A DNA stretch of 64,000 nt from Heliopora coerulea (GCA_030142905.1 JASJOG010000630.1:1-64000), one strand, 5' to 3'. Counted from the stretch's first letter, positions 1 through 10,851 are shown. Notes: a model not told the origin generated them from the letters alone. Made by a program: numbers and translations.

Positions 1-246
1 GTAATGTGGTCCCTATTACTTCCCTTAGGAAGTCCTTGATCTGAGCGCTTTTTGCGACTCAGTATACTGTTGTTCAGAGGGTAATCCTTGTACTCTAAGT
101 CCGTTTTAACGTTTTTTCCTTTCTAGCCATGCTCTGCGGCCGACTGGCGGCAGGTCGTACACCGGTTCTCCTAGGGTCCTATGTCTACAACCATGTGATG
201 TTGGAATTCACGCTGGAGTTAGCCTTTGAATGAGCGAACCATGGCG
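1..246 (-). mobile_element. 5' end of non-coding U2/5S element (partial copy)
   Basis: These bases match 2937-3177 apart from single-base indels in homopolymers, and end at the same junction inside 5S. This is therefore the right-hand part of a second copy of the element described at 2265-3177; the rest lies left of the window. No coding region is recognised. Confidence 0.8.
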
Positions 247-277
<31 letters not shown>

Positions 278-339
278 CCGGGCTTAACTTCGGTGATCGG
301 ACGAGAACCGGTGTTTTCCCGGTGGTATGGTCCGTAGAC
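247..339 (-). pseudogene. 5S: 5S rRNA truncated by element
   Basis: Only the 5' portion of 5S remains; its last ~25 nt are replaced by the element at 1-246. An extra C near 332 looks like a sequence error. Confidence 0.85.
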
Positions 340-485
340 ATATAGGCATTGCACAATTGCGTTCTTATAGCTACGCTCTACCGGCTAGGTTGACGAACAA
401 ATCGTTAGGAACACACAGAACTCCAACAGCATCTACATCGTGTTTCACTGACTACTACGTTTTGATTCGAGTTTTACATTTTCAT

Positions 486-529
486 AGGGGACGAGCGCGA
501 ACGCAGGTCCCCCACTACCAGAAATTATA

Positions 530-561
<32 letters not shown>

Positions 562-651
562 GGAGTCCAACCCAATCGAAGTGCAATGAGAGGGCCTCAT
601 CCTGAGAGGACTTCCTTCGTGATCAAAGTACCTCTCGCGTCAGGTAAGTAT
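486..651 (-). ncRNA. U1: U1 snRNA
   Basis: Same gene as 4501-4664 but with two extra C residues (near 510 and 570), probably sequencing errors in this poor-quality end. Confidence 0.88.
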
Positions 652-1009
652 GAGTTTTCCCGGCGAAAGGCAATGTTTTGATTGGTTCATTTCACACTGC
701 CGCATGTGGTAGGAGAGCTGCTAAGTGCATCAATTTAGCTATGAAAGAGATGATTACCTACCATGTTTTATTTCTCGTATCTCATTCCCTATGCCATCAA
801 ACGGTGCACGATGGTTCGTGATCTTGTCATTCCTTGGAAATGCCAACCATCCAACGTTGTCCACATCAGCTCCCCAGAGACACGATGCTTGCTCTCCCGG
901 GACACATCTAACCTGAAACGTAATAGCACAAAACACAGTCACTGCTCTGACCACTTTCATTTCAATTCTTCTTGCTGTTGTGCTGATTGTTGTTCTTCCC
1001 CGAAGGGAA

Positions 1010-1197
1010 GGGGCCGTACTCGGATGTAGTGCAAGACCGAGACAACCCGTGGCCAGGGCGAAGCAAGCTTCAATCCCATGGCCGAGGTCCCAAAAATCAG
1101 TTTAATATATGAGCCAGGCGTTGCCTGGCATATCAGATATTAAGCTGATAAGAACAGATACTACACTTGATCTTAGCCAATAGGCCGAGGAAGCGAT
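1010..1197 (-). ncRNA. U2: U2 snRNA, uninterrupted
   Basis: Full-length U2 with an extra C near 1088 and an extra G near 1190 compared with 3940-4125; both look like homopolymer errors rather than real mutations. Confidence 0.88.
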
Positions 1198-1307
1198 ACT
1201 GAAGTATAAAAAAATAAGTTTAAAAACGAAAAAAGCCACCAACCTTCTTGTGGTTCGTTTTGGTCAGCGGACGTTGCCGCCGCGTACCCTATTGTTCAGG
1301 AAACAAA

Positions 1308-1333
1308 GTCTACAACACGGGGTATTCCCAGGC

Positions 1334-1365
<32 letters not shown>

Positions 1366-1426
1366 CCGGGCTTAACTTCGGTGATCGGACGAGAACCGGT
1401 GTTTTCCCGGTGGTATGGTCGTAGAC
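1308..1426 (-). rRNA. 5S: 5S rRNA
   Basis: Full-length 5S with one extra C near 1333 compared with 4236-4353. Confidence 0.92.
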
Positions 1427-1574
1427 ATATAGGCATTGCACAATTGCGTTCTTATAGCTACCGCTCTACCGGCTAGGTTGACGAACAAATCGTTAGGAAC
1501 ACACAGAACTCCAACAGCATCTACATCGTGTTTTCACTGACTACTACGTTTTGATTCGAGTTTTACATTTTCAT

Positions 1575-1619
1575 AGGGGACGAGCGCGAACGCAGGTCCC
1601 CACTACCCAGAAAATTATA

Positions 1620-1651
<32 letters not shown>

Positions 1652-1740
1652 GGAGTCAACCCAATCGAAGTGCAATGAGAGGGCCTCATCCTGAGAGGAC
1701 TTCCTTCGTGATCAAAGTACCTCTCGCGTCAGGTAAGTAT
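1575..1740 (-). ncRNA. U1: U1 snRNA
   Basis: Full-length U1 with two small insertions compared with the reference copy at 4501-4664. Confidence 0.9.
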
Positions 1741-2100
1741 GAGTTTTCCCGGCCGAAAGGCAATGTTTTGATTGGTTCATTTCACACTGCCGCATGTGGT
1801 AGGAGAGCTGCTAAGTGCATCAATTTAGCTATGAAAGAGATGATTACCTACCATGTTTTATTTCTCGTATCTCATTCCCTATGCCATCAAACGGTGCACG
1901 ATGGTTCGTGATCTTGTCATTCCTTGGAAATGCCAACCATCCAACGTTGTCCACATCAGCTCCCCAGAGACACGATGCTTGCTCTCCCGGGACACATCTA
2001 ACCTGAAACGTAATAGCACAAAACACAGTCACTGCTCTGACCACTTTCATTTCAATTCTTCTTGCTGTTGTGCTGATTGTTGTTCTTCCCCGAAGGGAAG

Positions 2101-2264
2101 GGGGCCGTACTCGGATGTAGTGCAAGACCGAGACAACCCGTGGCCAGGGCGAAGCAAGCTTCAATCCCATGGCCGAGGTCCAAAAATCAGTTTAATATAT
2201 GAGCCAGGCGTTGCCTGGCATATCAGATATTAAGCTGATAAGAACAGATACTACACTTGATCTT
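2101..2264 (-). pseudogene. U2: U2 snRNA 3' part (nt 23-186), 5' part lost
   Basis: U2 sequence runs from its 3' end to nt 23 and stops at site I where the element at 2265 begins. The U2 5' end, promoter interval and 5S 3' end are missing, because the element's other end lies in 5S at 3177. This locus cannot make U2. Confidence 0.9.
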
Positions 2265-3177
2265 GTTTTGAGGTTTGTGTTCCCGTAAGTCCATTTAGGC
2301 CCGAAGTGCTATGGACCGACGACTTGTGCAAGGGAACCGAACTTATTACACACTTATTGGTACACTTTTGTTCTTGTTACACTCTAGGCCTACTGCCCTA
2401 AATCGGTGTTGTTACATGTTTTGGTCCTACGGCTTAACGTCCTTCTCCGAGAAGACGGTATGGGGCACACTCTCACTGTGCCCCATCTTCCTTGGGCCAC
2501 ACTCTCACTGGGGCTTCCAGAAGTACTGCGTTGTTCTAGGTTGTCCTGGTTCATAATCCTTTATCCGGTTCTCTGATAGGGGCACACTCTCACTGTATCC
2601 GCCTATGGGTATCCTGGGGCACACTCTCACCGTGCCCCGCACTGCTGGGGCCATGCTGCCACCATGACGCCAACTTTCACACTCGTATTATAATCCACGT
2701 CTGGCGAGCCTCTTGGGCGAACATTAATCCTCTTAATTCGAGGAGGTCCTGGTCCTACAGCTTTTTGCACGTAGGGTATTCTTTGTTTGAAGGGTAGTCT
2801 TGAATCATTGTCCGTATATTCGAGCTATGAGCGCTTGGTTCCGAGACCCCCCCAATCTCGTCCAAGGTCTCCTGTGTCATCATCAGTATCATCCGTTTTT
2901 GGCCCCGCACCTCATCCGCACTGTTCTTGACCACTGTAATGTGGTCCTATTACTTCCCTTAGGAAGTCCTTGATCTGAGCGCTTTTTGCGACTCAGTATA
3001 CTGTTGTTCAGAGGGTAATCCTTGTACTCTAAGTCCGTTTTAACGTTTTTCCTTTCTAGCCATGCTCTGCGGCCGACTGGCGGCAGGTCGTACACCGGTT
3101 CTCCTAGGTCCTATGTCTACAACCATGTGATGTTGGAATTCACGCTGGAGTTAGCCTTTGAATGAGCGAACCATGGC
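2265..3177 (-). mobile_element. Non-coding site-I element joining U2 to 5S
   Basis: The left end sits at the same U2 position (between nt 22 and 23) and has the same terminal sense sequence (TCAAAAC) as the Keno-like and half elements, so it was probably integrated by the same machinery. The other end lies within 5S, with about 160 bp of target (U2 nt 1-22, intergenic DNA, 5S 3' end) deleted. No long reading frame and no match to the Keno-like 3' hairpin were found; instead there is a different inverted repeat near its 3' end (GTCCAT near 2288 with ATGGAC near 2310). It contains four copies of a small hairpin motif (2459-2640). It may be a SINE-like non-autonomous family or a deleted remnant. 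A second copy with the same junction at 1-246 indicates spread by unequal exchange. Confidence 0.7.
2459..2640. repeat. Four hairpin repeats with loop core CACACTCTCAC
   Basis: The 11-base core lies at 2466-2476, 2498-2508, 2583-2593 and 2620-2630. In the first and fourth copies it is framed by complementary arms (GGGGCAC and GTGCCCC), giving 23-nt hairpins at 2462-2484 and 2616-2638. The other two have weaker or altered arms. Confidence 0.75.
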
Positions 3178-3178
3178 G

Positions 3179-3209
<31 letters not shown>

Positions 3210-3270
3210 CCGGGCTTAACTTCGGTGATCGGACGAGAACCGGTGTTTTCCCGGTGGTATGGTCGTAGAC
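3178..3270 (-). pseudogene. 5S: 5S rRNA truncated by element
   Basis: Only the 5' portion of 5S survives; the 3' ~25 nt are replaced by the element ending at 3177, with the same breakpoint as the copy at 247-339. Confidence 0.88.
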
Positions 3271-3417
3271 ATATAGGCATTGCACAATTGCGTTCTTATA
3301 GCTACCGCTCTACCGGCTAGGTTGACGAACAAATCGTTAGGAACACACAGAACTCCAACAGCATCTACATCGTGTTTCACTGACTACTACGTTTTGATTC
3401 GAGTTTTACATTTTCAT

Positions 3418-3460
3418 AGGGGACGAGCGCGAACGCAGGTCCCCACTACCAGAAATTATA

Positions 3461-3492
<32 letters not shown>

Positions 3493-3581
3493 GGAGTCAA
3501 CCCAATCGAAGTGCAATGAGAGGGCCTCATCCTGAGAGGACTTCCTTCGTGATCAAAGTACCTCTCGCGTCAGGTAAGTAT
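3418..3581 (-). ncRNA. U1: U1 snRNA
   Basis: Full-length copy matching 4501-4664. The spacer behind it carries the G allele of the CACTG(C/G)CGC site. Confidence 0.95.
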
Positions 3582-3939
3582 GAGTTTTCCCGGCGAAAGG
3601 CAATGTTTTGATTGGTTCATTTCACACTGGCGCATGTGGTAGGAGAGCTGCTAAGTGCATCAATTTAGCTATGAAAGAGATGATTACCTACCATGTTTTA
3701 TTTCTCGTATCTCATTCCCTATGCCATCAAACGGTGCACGATGGTTCGTGATCTTGTCATTCCTTGGAAATGCCAACCATCCAACGTTGTCCACATCAGC
3801 TCCCCAGAGACACGATGCTTGCTCTCCCGGGACACATCTAACCTGAAACGTAATAGCACAAAACACAGTCACTGCTCTGACCACTTTCATTTCAATTCTT
3901 CTTGCTGTTGTGCTGATTGTTGTTCTTCCCCGAAGGGAA

Positions 3940-4125
3940 GGGGCCGTACTCGGATGTAGTGCAAGACCGAGACAACCCGTGGCCAGGGCGAAGCAAGCTT
4001 CAATCCCATGGCCGAGGTCCAAAAATCAGTTTAATATATGAGCCAGGCGTTGCCTGGCATATCAGATATTAAGCTGATAAGAACAGATACTACACTTGAT
4101 CTTAGCCAATAGGCCGAGAAGCGAT
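3940..4125 (-). ncRNA. U2: U2 snRNA, uninterrupted (reference copy)
   Basis: U2 snRNA is the spliceosomal RNA that pairs with the intron branch point. The 186-nt copy starts ATCGCTTCTCGG, has the branch-point recognition element GTAGTA at nt 33-38, the SL IIa region, an Sm site (ATTTTTGG) near nt 100, and 3' stem-loops III and IV. The 3' end is set by stem-loop IV and is approximate to a few bases. The two integration sites used by mobile elements elsewhere in the window lie at nt 22/23 and 38/39 of this sequence. A pyrimidine/purine inverted repeat (CTTCCCC ... GGGAAG) follows the 3' end. Confidence 0.97.
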
Positions 4126-4235
4126 ACTGAAGTATAAAAAAATAAGTTTAAAAACGAAAAAAGCCACCAACCTTCTTGTGGTTCGTTTTGGTCAGCGGAC
4201 GTTGCCGCCGCGTACCCTATTGTTCAGGAAACAAA
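4126..4235 (-). promoter_or_regulatory. 5S terminator and U2 promoter interval (reference copy)
   Basis: This 110-bp interval separates the 5S 3' end from the U2 5' end. Read on the minus strand it begins with a short T run after 5S, then has T6 at 4157-4162, a likely polymerase III stop, and T7 at 4136-4142 just upstream of U2. Proximal elements for U2 transcription must lie here or within 5S, because the gene starts so close. I could not match a specific PSE. The same length and most of the sequence are kept in the diverged unit at 56294-56403, which supports function. Confidence 0.55.
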
Positions 4236-4257
4236 GTCTACAACACGGGGTATTCCC

Positions 4258-4292
<35 letters not shown>

Positions 4293-4353
4293 CCGGGCTT
4301 AACTTCGGTGATCGGACGAGAACCGGTGTTTTCCCGGTGGTATGGTCGTAGAC
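4236..4353 (-). rRNA. 5S: 5S rRNA (reference copy)
   Basis: The minus strand reads GTCTACGACCATACCACC at the 5' end and contains the conserved internal control region (AAGTTAAGC, then GGTTAGTACTTGGATGGG) and the 3' end complementary to the 5' end (TTGTAGAC). About 118-120 nt, the usual animal length. It is transcribed by RNA polymerase III from its internal promoter and enters the large ribosomal subunit. Confidence 0.98.
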
Positions 4354-4500
4354 ATATAGGCATTGCACAATTGCGTTCTTATAGCTACCGCTCTACCGGC
4401 TAGGTTGACGAACAAATCGTTAGGAACACACAGAACTCCAACAGCATCTACATCGTGTTTCACTGACTACTACGTTTTGATTCGAGTTTTACATTTTCAT
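4354..4500. other. Spacer between U1 and 5S (reference copy)
   Basis: 147 bp lie between the U1 3' end and the 5S 5' end. A short TATAT stretch lies immediately upstream of 5S. No further gene is recognised. Confidence 0.6.
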
Positions 4501-4543
4501 AGGGGACGAGCGCGAACGCAGGTCCCCACTACCAGAAATTATA

Positions 4544-4575
<32 letters not shown>

Positions 4576-4664
4576 GGAGTCAACCCAATCGAAGTGCAAT
4601 GAGAGGGCCTCATCCTGAGAGGACTTCCTTCGTGATCAAAGTACCTCTCGCGTCAGGTAAGTAT
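4501..4664 (-). ncRNA. U1: U1 snRNA (reference copy)
   Basis: U1 snRNA pairs with the 5' splice site. The minus strand starts ATACTTACCTG (5' splice-site recognition), has the U1-70K loop GATCACGAAG, the U1A loop ATTGCACTTCG, an Sm site AATTTCTGG and a GC-rich 3' stem-loop ending CCCC. The 164-nt length is the usual animal length. Confidence 0.98.
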
Positions 4665-5022
4665 GAGTTTTCCCGGCGAAAGGCAATGTTTTGATTGGTT
4701 CATTTCACACTGGCGCATGTGGTAGGAGAGCTGCTAAGTGCATCAATTTAGCTATGAAAGAGATGATTACCTACCATGTTTTATTTCTCGTATCTCATTC
4801 CCTATGCCATCAAACGGTGCACGATGGTTCGTGATCTTGTCATTCCTTGGAAATGCCAACCATCCAACGTTGTCCACATCAGCTCCCCAGAGACACGATG
4901 CTTGCTCTCCCGGGACACATCTAACCTGAAACGTAATAGCACAAAACACAGTCACTGCTCTGACCACTTTCATTTCAATTCTTCTTGCTGTTGTGCTGAT
5001 TGTTGTTCTTCCCCGAAGGGAA
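4665..5022. other. U1 promoter side spacer (reference copy)
   Basis: 358 bp lie between the U1 5' end and the 3' end of the next U2. It must hold the U1 promoter; a CCAAT motif in U1 sense lies about 30 bp upstream of U1. I searched for U4, U5, U6 and spliced-leader signatures and saw none. One site about 49 bp beyond U1 (4713) is G in eight contiguous units and C elsewhere. Short open frames here have no coding character. Confidence 0.6.
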
Positions 5023-5208
5023 GGGGCCGTACTCGGATGTAGTGCAAGACCGAGACAACCCGTGGCCAGGGCGAAGCAAGCTTCAATCCCATGGCCGAGG
5101 TCCAAAAATCAGTTTAATATATGAGCCAGGCGTTGCCTGGCATATCAGATATTAAGCTGATAAGAACAGATACTACACTTGATCTTAGCCAATAGGCCGA
5201 GAAGCGAT
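5023..5208 (-). ncRNA. U2: U2 snRNA, uninterrupted
   Basis: Matches 3940-4125; no difference noticed. Confidence 0.96.
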
Positions 5209-5318
5209 ACTGAAGTATAAAAAAATAAGTTTAAAAACGAAAAAAGCCACCAACCTTCTTGTGGTTCGTTTTGGTCAGCGGACGTTGCCGCCGCGTACCC
5301 TATTGTTCAGGAAACAAA

Positions 5319-5340
5319 GTCTACAACACGGGGTATTCCC

Positions 5341-5375
<35 letters not shown>

Positions 5376-5436
5376 CCGGGCTTAACTTCGGTGATCGGAC
5401 GAGAACCGGTGTTTTCCCGGTGGTATGGTCGTAGAC
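5319..5436 (-). rRNA. 5S: 5S rRNA
   Basis: Matches 4236-4353; no difference noticed. Confidence 0.97.
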
Positions 5437-5583
5437 ATATAGGCATTGCACAATTGCGTTCTTATAGCTACCGCTCTACCGGCTAGGTTGACGAACAAAT
5501 CGTTAGGAACACACAGAACTCCAACAGCATCTACATCGTGTTTCACTGACTACTACGTTTTGATTCGAGTTTTACATTTTCAT

Positions 5584-5626
5584 AGGGGACGAGCGCGAAC
5601 GCAGGTCCCCACTACCAGAAATTATA

Positions 5627-5658
<32 letters not shown>

Positions 5659-5747
5659 GGAGTCAACCCAATCGAAGTGCAATGAGAGGGCCTCATCCTG
5701 AGAGGACTTCCTTCGTGATCAAAGTACCTCTCGCGTCAGGTAAGTAT
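5584..5747 (-). ncRNA. U1: U1 snRNA
   Basis: Matches 4501-4664; G-allele spacer behind it. Confidence 0.97.
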
Positions 5748-6105
5748 GAGTTTTCCCGGCGAAAGGCAATGTTTTGATTGGTTCATTTCACACTGGCGCA
5801 TGTGGTAGGAGAGCTGCTAAGTGCATCAATTTAGCTATGAAAGAGATGATTACCTACCATGTTTTATTTCTCGTATCTCATTCCCTATGCCATCAAACGG
5901 TGCACGATGGTTCGTGATCTTGTCATTCCTTGGAAATGCCAACCATCCAACGTTGTCCACATCAGCTCCCCAGAGACACGATGCTTGCTCTCCCGGGACA
6001 CATCTAACCTGAAACGTAATAGCACAAAACACAGTCACTGCTCTGACCACTTTCATTTCAATTCTTCTTGCTGTTGTGCTGATTGTTGTTCTTCCCCGAA
6101 GGGAA

Positions 6106-6291
6106 GGGGCCGTACTCGGATGTAGTGCAAGACCGAGACAACCCGTGGCCAGGGCGAAGCAAGCTTCAATCCCATGGCCGAGGTCCAAAAATCAGTTTAA
6201 TATATGAGCCAGGCGTTGCCTGGCATATCAGATATTAAGCTGATAAGAACAGATACTACACTTGATCTTAGCCAATAGGCCGAGAAGCGAT
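6106..6291 (-). ncRNA. U2: U2 snRNA, uninterrupted
   Basis: Matches 3940-4125. Confidence 0.96.
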
Positions 6292-6401
6292 ACTGAAGTA
6301 TAAAAAAATAAGTTTAAAAACGAAAAAAGCCACCAACCTTCTTGTGGTTCGTTTTGGTCAGCGGACGTTGCCGCCGCGTACCCTATTGTTCAGGAAACAA
6401 A

Positions 6402-6423
6402 GTCTACAACACGGGGTATTCCC

Positions 6424-6458
<35 letters not shown>

Positions 6459-6519
6459 CCGGGCTTAACTTCGGTGATCGGACGAGAACCGGTGTTTTCC
6501 CGGTGGTATGGTCGTAGAC
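6402..6519 (-). rRNA. 5S: 5S rRNA
   Basis: Matches 4236-4353. Confidence 0.97.
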
Positions 6520-6666
6520 ATATAGGCATTGCACAATTGCGTTCTTATAGCTACCGCTCTACCGGCTAGGTTGACGAACAAATCGTTAGGAACACACAGA
6601 ACTCCAACAGCATCTACATCGTGTTTCACTGACTACTACGTTTTGATTCGAGTTTTACATTTTCAT

Positions 6667-6709
6667 AGGGGACGAGCGCGAACGCAGGTCCCCACTACCA
6701 GAAATTATA

Positions 6710-6741
<32 letters not shown>

Positions 6742-6830
6742 GGAGTCAACCCAATCGAAGTGCAATGAGAGGGCCTCATCCTGAGAGGACTTCCTTCGTG
6801 ATCAAAGTACCTCTCGCGTCAGGTAAGTAT
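6667..6830 (-). ncRNA. U1: U1 snRNA
   Basis: Matches 4501-4664; G-allele spacer. Confidence 0.97.
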
Positions 6831-7188
6831 GAGTTTTCCCGGCGAAAGGCAATGTTTTGATTGGTTCATTTCACACTGGCGCATGTGGTAGGAGAGCTGC
6901 TAAGTGCATCAATTTAGCTATGAAAGAGATGATTACCTACCATGTTTTATTTCTCGTATCTCATTCCCTATGCCATCAAACGGTGCACGATGGTTCGTGA
7001 TCTTGTCATTCCTTGGAAATGCCAACCATCCAACGTTGTCCACATCAGCTCCCCAGAGACACGATGCTTGCTCTCCCGGGACACATCTAACCTGAAACGT
7101 AATAGCACAAAACACAGTCACTGCTCTGACCACTTTCATTTCAATTCTTCTTGCTGTTGTGCTGATTGTTGTTCTTCCCCGAAGGGAA

Positions 7189-7374
7189 GGGGCCGTACTC
7201 GGATGTAGTGCAAGACCGAGACAACCCGTGGCCAGGGCGAAGCAAGCTTCAATCCCATGGCCGAGGTCCAAAAATCAGTTTAATATATGAGCCAGGCGTT
7301 GCCTGGCATATCAGATATTAAGCTGATAAGAACAGATACTACACTTGATCTTAGCCAATAGGCCGAGAAGCGAT
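7189..7374 (-). ncRNA. U2: U2 snRNA, uninterrupted
   Basis: Matches 3940-4125. Confidence 0.96.
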
Positions 7375-7484
7375 ACTGAAGTATAAAAAAATAAGTTTAA
7401 AAACGAAAAAAGCCACCAACCTTCTTGTGGTTCGTTTTGGTCAGCGGACGTTGCCGCCGCGTACCCTATTGTTCAGGAAACAAA

Positions 7485-7506
7485 GTCTACAACACGGGGT
7501 ATTCCC

Positions 7507-7541
<35 letters not shown>

Positions 7542-7602
7542 CCGGGCTTAACTTCGGTGATCGGACGAGAACCGGTGTTTTCCCGGTGGTATGGTCGTAG
7601 AC
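7485..7602 (-). rRNA. 5S: 5S rRNA
   Basis: Matches 4236-4353. Confidence 0.97.
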
Positions 7603-7749
7603 ATATAGGCATTGCACAATTGCGTTCTTATAGCTACCGCTCTACCGGCTAGGTTGACGAACAAATCGTTAGGAACACACAGAACTCCAACAGCATCTAC
7701 ATCGTGTTTCACTGACTACTACGTTTTGATTCGAGTTTTACATTTTCAT

Positions 7750-7792
7750 AGGGGACGAGCGCGAACGCAGGTCCCCACTACCAGAAATTATA

Positions 7793-7824
<32 letters not shown>

Positions 7825-7913
7825 GGAGTCAACCCAATCGAAGTGCAATGAGAGGGCCTCATCCTGAGAGGACTTCCTTCGTGATCAAAGTACCTCTCGC
7901 GTCAGGTAAGTAT
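7750..7913 (-). ncRNA. U1: U1 snRNA
   Basis: Matches 4501-4664; G-allele spacer. Confidence 0.97.
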
Positions 7914-8271
7914 GAGTTTTCCCGGCGAAAGGCAATGTTTTGATTGGTTCATTTCACACTGGCGCATGTGGTAGGAGAGCTGCTAAGTGCATCAATTTAG
8001 CTATGAAAGAGATGATTACCTACCATGTTTTATTTCTCGTATCTCATTCCCTATGCCATCAAACGGTGCACGATGGTTCGTGATCTTGTCATTCCTTGGA
8101 AATGCCAACCATCCAACGTTGTCCACATCAGCTCCCCAGAGACACGATGCTTGCTCTCCCGGGACACATCTAACCTGAAACGTAATAGCACAAAACACAG
8201 TCACTGCTCTGACCACTTTCATTTCAATTCTTCTTGCTGTTGTGCTGATTGTTGTTCTTCCCCGAAGGGAA

Positions 8272-8457
8272 GGGGCCGTACTCGGATGTAGTGCAAGACC
8301 GAGACAACCCGTGGCCAGGGCGAAGCAAGCTTCAATCCCATGGCCGAGGTCCAAAAATCAGTTTAATATATGAGCCAGGCGTTGCCTGGCATATCAGATA
8401 TTAAGCTGATAAGAACAGATACTACACTTGATCTTAGCCAATAGGCCGAGAAGCGAT
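8272..8457 (-). ncRNA. U2: U2 snRNA, uninterrupted
   Basis: Matches 3940-4125. Confidence 0.96.
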
Positions 8458-8567
8458 ACTGAAGTATAAAAAAATAAGTTTAAAAACGAAAAAAGCCACC
8501 AACCTTCTTGTGGTTCGTTTTGGTCAGCGGACGTTGCCGCCGCGTACCCTATTGTTCAGGAAACAAA

Positions 8568-8589
8568 GTCTACAACACGGGGTATTCCC

Positions 8590-8624
<35 letters not shown>

Positions 8625-8685
8625 CCGGGCTTAACTTCGGTGATCGGACGAGAACCGGTGTTTTCCCGGTGGTATGGTCGTAGAC
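8568..8685 (-). rRNA. 5S: 5S rRNA
   Basis: Matches 4236-4353. Confidence 0.97.
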
Positions 8686-8832
8686 ATATAGGCATTGCAC
8701 AATTGCGTTCTTATAGCTACCGCTCTACCGGCTAGGTTGACGAACAAATCGTTAGGAACACACAGAACTCCAACAGCATCTACATCGTGTTTCACTGACT
8801 ACTACGTTTTGATTCGAGTTTTACATTTTCAT

Positions 8833-8875
8833 AGGGGACGAGCGCGAACGCAGGTCCCCACTACCAGAAATTATA

Positions 8876-8907
<32 letters not shown>

Positions 8908-8996
8908 GGAGTCAACCCAATCGAAGTGCAATGAGAGGGCCTCATCCTGAGAGGACTTCCTTCGTGATCAAAGTACCTCTCGCGTCAGGTAAGTAT
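8833..8996 (-). ncRNA. U1: U1 snRNA
   Basis: Matches 4501-4664; G-allele spacer. Confidence 0.97.
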
Positions 8997-9354
8997 GAGT
9001 TTTCCCGGCGAAAGGCAATGTTTTGATTGGTTCATTTCACACTGGCGCATGTGGTAGGAGAGCTGCTAAGTGCATCAATTTAGCTATGAAAGAGATGATT
9101 ACCTACCATGTTTTATTTCTCGTATCTCATTCCCTATGCCATCAAACGGTGCACGATGGTTCGTGATCTTGTCATTCCTTGGAAATGCCAACCATCCAAC
9201 GTTGTCCACATCAGCTCCCCAGAGACACGATGCTTGCTCTCCCGGGACACATCTAACCTGAAACGTAATAGCACAAAACACAGTCACTGCTCTGACCACT
9301 TTCATTTCAATTCTTCTTGCTGTTGTGCTGATTGTTGTTCTTCCCCGAAGGGAA

Positions 9355-9540
9355 GGGGCCGTACTCGGATGTAGTGCAAGACCGAGACAACCCGTGGCCA
9401 GGGCGAAGCAAGCTTCAATCCCATGGCCGAGGTCCAAAAATCAGTTTAATATATGAGCCAGGCGTTGCCTGGCATATCAGATATTAAGCTGATAAGAACA
9501 GATACTACACTTGATCTTAGCCAATAGGCCGAGAAGCGAT
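9355..9540 (-). ncRNA. U2: U2 snRNA, uninterrupted
   Basis: Matches 3940-4125. Confidence 0.96.
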
Positions 9541-9650
9541 ACTGAAGTATAAAAAAATAAGTTTAAAAACGAAAAAAGCCACCAACCTTCTTGTGGTTCG
9601 TTTTGGTCAGCGGACGTTGCCGCCGCGTACCCTATTGTTCAGGAAACAAA

Positions 9651-9672
9651 GTCTACAACACGGGGTATTCCC

Positions 9673-9707
<35 letters not shown>

Positions 9708-9768
9708 CCGGGCTTAACTTCGGTGATCGGACGAGAACCGGTGTTTTCCCGGTGGTATGGTCGTAGAC
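9651..9768 (-). rRNA. 5S: 5S rRNA
   Basis: Matches 4236-4353. Confidence 0.97.
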
Positions 9769-9915
9769 ATATAGGCATTGCACAATTGCGTTCTTATAGC
9801 TACCGCTCTACCGGCTAGGTTGACGAACAAATCGTTAGGAACACACAGAACTCCAACAGCATCTACATCGTGTTTCACTGACTACTACGTTTTGATTCGA
9901 GTTTTACATTTTCAT

Positions 9916-9958
9916 AGGGGACGAGCGCGAACGCAGGTCCCCACTACCAGAAATTATA

Positions 9959-9990
<32 letters not shown>

Positions 9991-10079
9991 GGAGTCAACC
10001 CAATCGAAGTGCAATGAGAGGGCCTCATCCTGAGAGGACTTCCTTCGTGATCAAAGTACCTCTCGCGTCAGGTAAGTAT
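9916..10079 (-). ncRNA. U1: U1 snRNA
   Basis: Matches 4501-4664; G-allele spacer. Confidence 0.97.
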
Positions 10080-10437
10080 GAGTTTTCCCGGCGAAAGGCA
10101 ATGTTTTGATTGGTTCATTTCACACTGGCGCATGTGGTAGGAGAGCTGCTAAGTGCATCAATTTAGCTATGAAAGAGATGATTACCTACCATGTTTTATT
10201 TCTCGTATCTCATTCCCTATGCCATCAAACGGTGCACGATGGTTCGTGATCTTGTCATTCCTTGGAAATGCCAACCATCCAACGTTGTCCACATCAGCTC
10301 CCCAGAGACACGATGCTTGCTCTCCCGGGACACATCTAACCTGAAACGTAATAGCACAAAACACAGTCACTGCTCTGACCACTTTCATTTCAATTCTTCT
10401 TGCTGTTGTGCTGATTGTTGTTCTTCCCCGAAGGGAA

Positions 10438-10623
10438 GGGGCCGTACTCGGATGTAGTGCAAGACCGAGACAACCCGTGGCCAGGGCGAAGCAAGCTTCA
10501 ATCCCATGGCCGAGGTCCAAAAATCAGTTTAATATATGAGCCAGGCGTTGCCTGGCATATCAGATATTAAGCTGATAAGAACAGATACTACACTTGATCT
10601 TAGCCAATAGGCCGAGAAGCGAT
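10438..10623 (-). ncRNA. U2: U2 snRNA, uninterrupted
   Basis: Matches 3940-4125. Confidence 0.96.
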
Positions 10624-10733
10624 ACTGAAGTATAAAAAAATAAGTTTAAAAACGAAAAAAGCCACCAACCTTCTTGTGGTTCGTTTTGGTCAGCGGACGT
10701 TGCCGCCGCGTACCCTATTGTTCAGGAAACAAA

Positions 10734-10755
10734 GTCTACAACACGGGGTATTCCC

Positions 10756-10790
<35 letters not shown>

Positions 10791-10851
10791 CCGGGCTTAA
10801 CTTCGGTGATCGGACGAGAACCGGTGTTTTCCCGGTGGTATGGTCGTAGAC
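10734..10851 (-). rRNA. 5S: 5S rRNA
   Basis: Matches 4236-4353. Confidence 0.97.

Noticed and set aside
2889..3095. 68-codon minus-strand frame in the non-coding element
   Set aside because: Short, with no recognisable domain, and not preserved in the copy at the window start because of indels.
3095..3125. GGTTGTAGAC in the non-coding element as the missing 5S 3' end
   Set aside because: Only ~10 bases match and the intervening sequence has no 5S similarity; probably chance.
4665..5022. Additional snRNA (U4, U5, U6) or spliced-leader gene in the spacer
   Set aside because: None of their diagnostic sequences is present on either strand.
4738..5105. Recurring short open frames in every unit (63, 75, 79, 88 and 112 codons)
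   Set aside because: They overlap U1, 5S and U2 genes and spacers on both strands, repeat only because the unit repeats, and have no coding features.
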